64,000 nt of DNA from Eulemur rufifrons. Taxonomy: Eukaryota; Chordata; Mammalia; Primates; Lemuridae. Made by a program: the position numbers and the translations under genes. Within the stretch, counting starts at the first letter, position 1; every line of letters begins with the position of its first letter. The stretch covers positions 33,893,501-33,957,500 of the forward strand of contig NC_090997.1 of the NCBI RefSeq assembly GCF_041146395.1, in the 5' to 3' direction. Shown piece after piece: positions 60,836 through 64,000 of this stretch. A model generated the notes under the pieces. The model saw nothing but the letters and a program-made list of their open reading frames with translations. It was not told the origin of the DNA and did not search any database.

Positions 60836-63830
60836 AGTAATGGAAATTAAACAACCTACTGCTGAATGATTTTTGGTCAATGAGGACATTAAGATGGAAA
60901 TCTAAAGATTGACTAAATGACAAAGCAGACACAGGTTATCAAAATCTGTGGGATTCAACAAAAGCAGTTGTAAGAGGAAAATTGATACCCATAAATGAAT
61001 ACATCCAAAACACAGAAAGATCACAAATCAATAATTTTATGAATCATCTCAAGGAATTCGAGAAGGAAGAGCAAACCAATCTCAAACCTAGCAGAAGAAA
61101 AAAAAAAAAAACTAAGGTCAGAGCTGAACAAAATGAAATCAGTAACAACAGAATTATACAGAAGATCAATGAAACAAAAAGTTGGTTCTTTGAAAAGATA
61201 AACAAAATTGACAGGCCTCTCGCTAGACTAACCACAAACAGAAAAGAAAATACTCTGTGAGCTCAATCAGAAATGAAAAAGGATATATTACAACTGATAC
61301 CACGGAAATACAAAATATCATCTCTGAATACTATAAAAATCTCTGTGCACATAAACAGAAGCAAAAATAAAGACCATATGATCCTCTCAATAGACACAAA
61401 GAAAGCATTTAAGAAAATTCAGCACCCTTTTATGAGAACAACTCTTAACCAAGTAGGCATAGACAGAGCATACCTCAATATTATAAAAGCCATATATGAC
61501 AAACCCACAGCCAACATCATACTGAATGGGGAAAAATTGAAAGCATTCCCACGTAGAACTGGAACCAGACTAGGTTGCCCACTGTCACTATCTCTCTCCA
61601 ACATAGTGCTGAAAGTCCTAGCCAGAACTATCAGACAAGGGAAGGAAATCAAGCGTATCCAGATGGGGAAGCAAGAAGTGAAACTATTAGTCTTTGCTGA
61701 TGGTATGATCTTATAGCTAGAAAATCCCAAAGATTCTGCCAAGAGACTGGTGGAATTAATAAATAAATTCAGGAAAGTCTCAGGTTATAAAATCAATGTA
61801 CATAAATCAGTTTCATTCCTATACACAAACAACAGTCAAGCTGAGAATCAAATCAAAGACTCAGTACCTTTCACAATAGCAAAAAAGAAAATAAAACACC
61901 TAGGAATATATTTAACTAAGGAGGGGAAAGACCTCTACATGGAGAACTATGAAACACTGAGGAAAGAAATCACAGAACATGTAAACAAATGGAAAAACTT
62001 ACCAGGCTCATGAATTGGCAGAATCAACATTGTTAAAATGTCTATACTACCCAAGGTGATTTACAGATTCAGTGCAATCCCCATTAAAATACCAACATCA
62101 TTTTTTGCAAATCTAGGAAAAATAATTCTACACTTCATATGGAACCAGAGAAGACCTCGAATAGCCAAAGCAACCTTCAGCAAAAAGCACAAATCAGGAG
62201 GCATCGCTTTACCAGACTTCAATCTATACTACAAGGCTATAGTAACCAAAATAGCATGGTACTGGCACAAGAACAGAGGCATAGACCAATGGAACAGGAC
62301 TGAGAATACAGATATAAGACCCTCCTCATATTGCCATCTGATCTTTGACAAAGCAGACAAAAACATACACTGGGGAAAAGAATCCCTACTCAATAAATGG
62401 TGCTGGCAAAATTGGATAGCCACAATGTAGAAGACTGAAACAGGGTCTACACCTCTCACCACTCACAAAAATTATAAGACCCTCCTCATATTGCCATCTG
62501 ATCTTTGACAAAGCATAGACCAATGGAACAGGACTGAGAATACAGATATAAGACCCTCCTCATATTGCCATCTGATCTTTGACAAAGCAGACAAAAACAT
62601 ACACTGGGGAAAAGAATCCCTACTCAATAAATGGTGCTGGCAAAATTGGATAGCCACAATGTAGAAGACTGAAACAGGGTCCACACCTCTCACCACTCAC
62701 AAAAATTATAAGACCCTCCTCATATTACCATCTGATCTTTGACAAAGCAGACAAAAACATACACTGGGGAAAAGAATCCCTACTCAATAAATGGTGCTGG
62801 GAAAATTGGATAGCCACAATGTAGAAGACTGAAACAGGGTCCACACCTTTCACCACTCACAAAAATTAATTCACAATGGATATCAGACTTAAACCTAAGG
62901 CATGGAACTATAAGAATTCTAGAAGAAGAGGTTGGAAAAACTCATATAGATATAGCCTAGGCAAAGAATTTATGAAGAAGACCCCAAAAGCAATCAGAGC
63001 AACAACAAAAATAAACAAATGGAACCTGATCAAATTAAAAGGCTTCTGCATAGCCAAAGCAAACAATCAATAAAGCGTATAGACAACCTACAGAATGGGA
63101 GAAAATATTTGCATGCTATACATCCAATGAAGGGCCAATAACCAGAATCTACAAAGAACTCAAGCAAATCAGCAGGAAAATATCAAACAACCCCATTAAA
63201 AAGTGGGCAAAAGACATGAATAGAAACTTTTCAAAAGAAGATAGACTAATGGCTAATAAACATATGAAAATGTGCTCAATGTCTCTAATCATCAGGGAAA
63301 TGCAAATCAAAATCACAATGAGATATCACCAAAGTCCAGCAAGAATGGCTTTTATCAAAAAGTCACAGAACAATAGATGCTGGCATAGATATGGAGAGAA
63401 ATGAACACTCATACACTGCTGGTGAGACTGCAAACTAGTACAACCTCTATGGAAAGTAGTATGGAGATACCTCAAAAAAGTAAAAAGTGGACCTACCATT
63501 TGATCCAGCAATCCCACTACTGGATATTTACTCAAACAAAAAAAAGACATTGTATAAAAAAGTGAGTTGCATTCAAATGTTTTTAGCAACACAATTCACA
63601 ATCACAGAGATGTGGAAACAACTCAAGTGCCCATCAATACATGAGTGGATTAATAAAATGTAATATATGTATACCATGGGGTATTACTCAGCCATAAAAA
63701 AATGGTGAACTAATACCTTTTGTAACAACCTGGATGGAACTGGAGGCCATCCTCCTATGTGAAGTATCACATGAATGGAAAAACAAACACCACATGTACC
63801 GAACTATTAAATTGGAACTAAATGATCAAC
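60836..63830 (+). pseudogene. LINE-1 ORF2 (reverse transcriptase), multiply deleted and rearranged
   Basis: The endonuclease domain is absent: the readable part starts at the linker (MEIKQPT..., about 60850). The segment around KTKSWFFEKINKI-type text is at 61170-61210. A second deletion near 61345 removes the early reverse transcriptase, joining linker text to the [14 protein letters not shown] block. The catalytic motif reads FADG (61693-61704) instead of FADD, followed by a stop. The thumb and C-terminal parts follow, with a nested tandem duplication at 62281-62867 and a C-terminal Cys-rich motif weakened near 63375-63440. It is non-functional. Confidence 0.9.
62281..62867 (+). repeat. nested tandem duplication inside L1-C ORF2
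   Basis: A 160-base unit occurs three times, at 62314-62473, 62548-62707 and 62708-62867. A 41-base partial copy lies at 62474-62514, and a 33-base leader (62281-62313) is repeated at 62515-62547. The 234-base block 62281-62514 is thus repeated as 62515-62748. Copies differ at only a few bases. Confidence 0.93.
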
Positions 63831-64000
63831 AGTCATGTGTACATACGGTGGTAAAATTCAACAGAAATTGTGCAGGTGGAAGGGGGGGGTGGAGAGGATG
63901 GGTAAATTCACACCTAAAGGATAAAATGCACTCTGGGTGATGGACACACCTATAATTTTGACTCAAACTGTACAAAACAATTATGTAACCAAAACATTTG
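63831..64000 (+). repeat. L1-C 3' UTR (incomplete, cut by the window end)
   Basis: It has one G-run (about 63881-63890), then 'ggtaaattcacacctaaagg', 'ctctgggtgatggacacacc' and 'atgtaaccaaaacatttg'. The remaining bases and the poly(A) tail lie beyond the window. Confidence 0.85.

Larger units (their letters stand above)
58437..64000 (+). mobile_element. L1-C: long LINE-1 with 5' UTR, rearranged, runs off the window
   Basis: In order it has a GC-richer 5' UTR (58437 to about 60147), an ORF1 relic (to about 60835), an ORF2 relic that starts in the middle of the protein, and a 3' UTR that continues past 64000. Two internal deletions (near 60835 and 61345), many stops and a nested duplication mark it as dead. 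Its 3' UTR has a single G-tract (about 63880-63893) and differs from that of L1-A and L1-B, so it is another subfamily. Its 5' target duplication is not visible. Confidence 0.93.

Noticed and set aside
62229..62696. Two nearly identical minus-strand frames as a tandem gene pair
   Set aside because: They are shadows of the tandemly duplicated ORF2 segment on the other strand.
57578..64000. L1-B and L1-C as one element with a 5' inversion (twin priming)
   Set aside because: L1-B has its own A-rich tail and its own target duplication. Its 3' UTR is of a different type from L1-C, so they are two insertions.

Overview
This window reads as primate nuclear DNA, most likely from a strepsirrhine (lemur or galago group). 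The main evidence is an Alu at 40971-41321 whose linker and 3' half have the strepsirrhine form, together with L1 3' ends of a type I associate with lemurs. Abundant MIR, L2, MaLR, Tigger and hAT relics confirm a mammal. The DNA is AT-rich and CpG-poor. I found no host protein-coding exon, tRNA, rRNA or snRNA that I could support, so the window is intergenic or a large intron. Almost everything recognisable is a transposable element, often one nested in another.

Layout. 1-13.4 kb: diverged L2/MIR pieces, an AluJ (3194-3480), a 239-bp inverted-repeat DNA transposon (9050-9288), a Tigger-like element inside an old L1 (about 9530-10366), and an hAT (MER3-like) fragment. 13.48-17.69 kb: an old L1 split by a younger 3.8-kb 5'-truncated L1 on the minus strand (L1-A, 13752-17546). 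17.7-34 kb: mostly unrecognised DNA with L2/MIR fragments. 34.47-36.68 kb: a complete MaLR (MLT1-type) element with both LTRs, minus strand. 36.7-57.5 kb: the strepsirrhine Alu, MIRs, old L1 fragments (one split by a solo MLT1 LTR at 48885-49264) and a very short recent L1 tail with perfect target duplication (50940-51064). 57.58-64.0 kb: a second 5'-truncated minus-strand L1 (L1-B) lying head-to-head with a long plus-strand L1 (L1-C) that runs off the end of the window.

No genes work together here. The points worth a second look concern L1 biology. L1-A and L1-B share the same premature TAG in the ORF2 tail and the same duplicated G-rich 3' UTR unit, implying a common source lineage. L1-C has an ORF1/ORF2 junction, a second internal deletion, a mutated RT motif (FADG), a nested two-step tandem duplication in ORF2 and a diverged direct repeat in its 5' UTR. 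Family names come from pattern recognition without a library search. Boundaries of old repeats are approximate.
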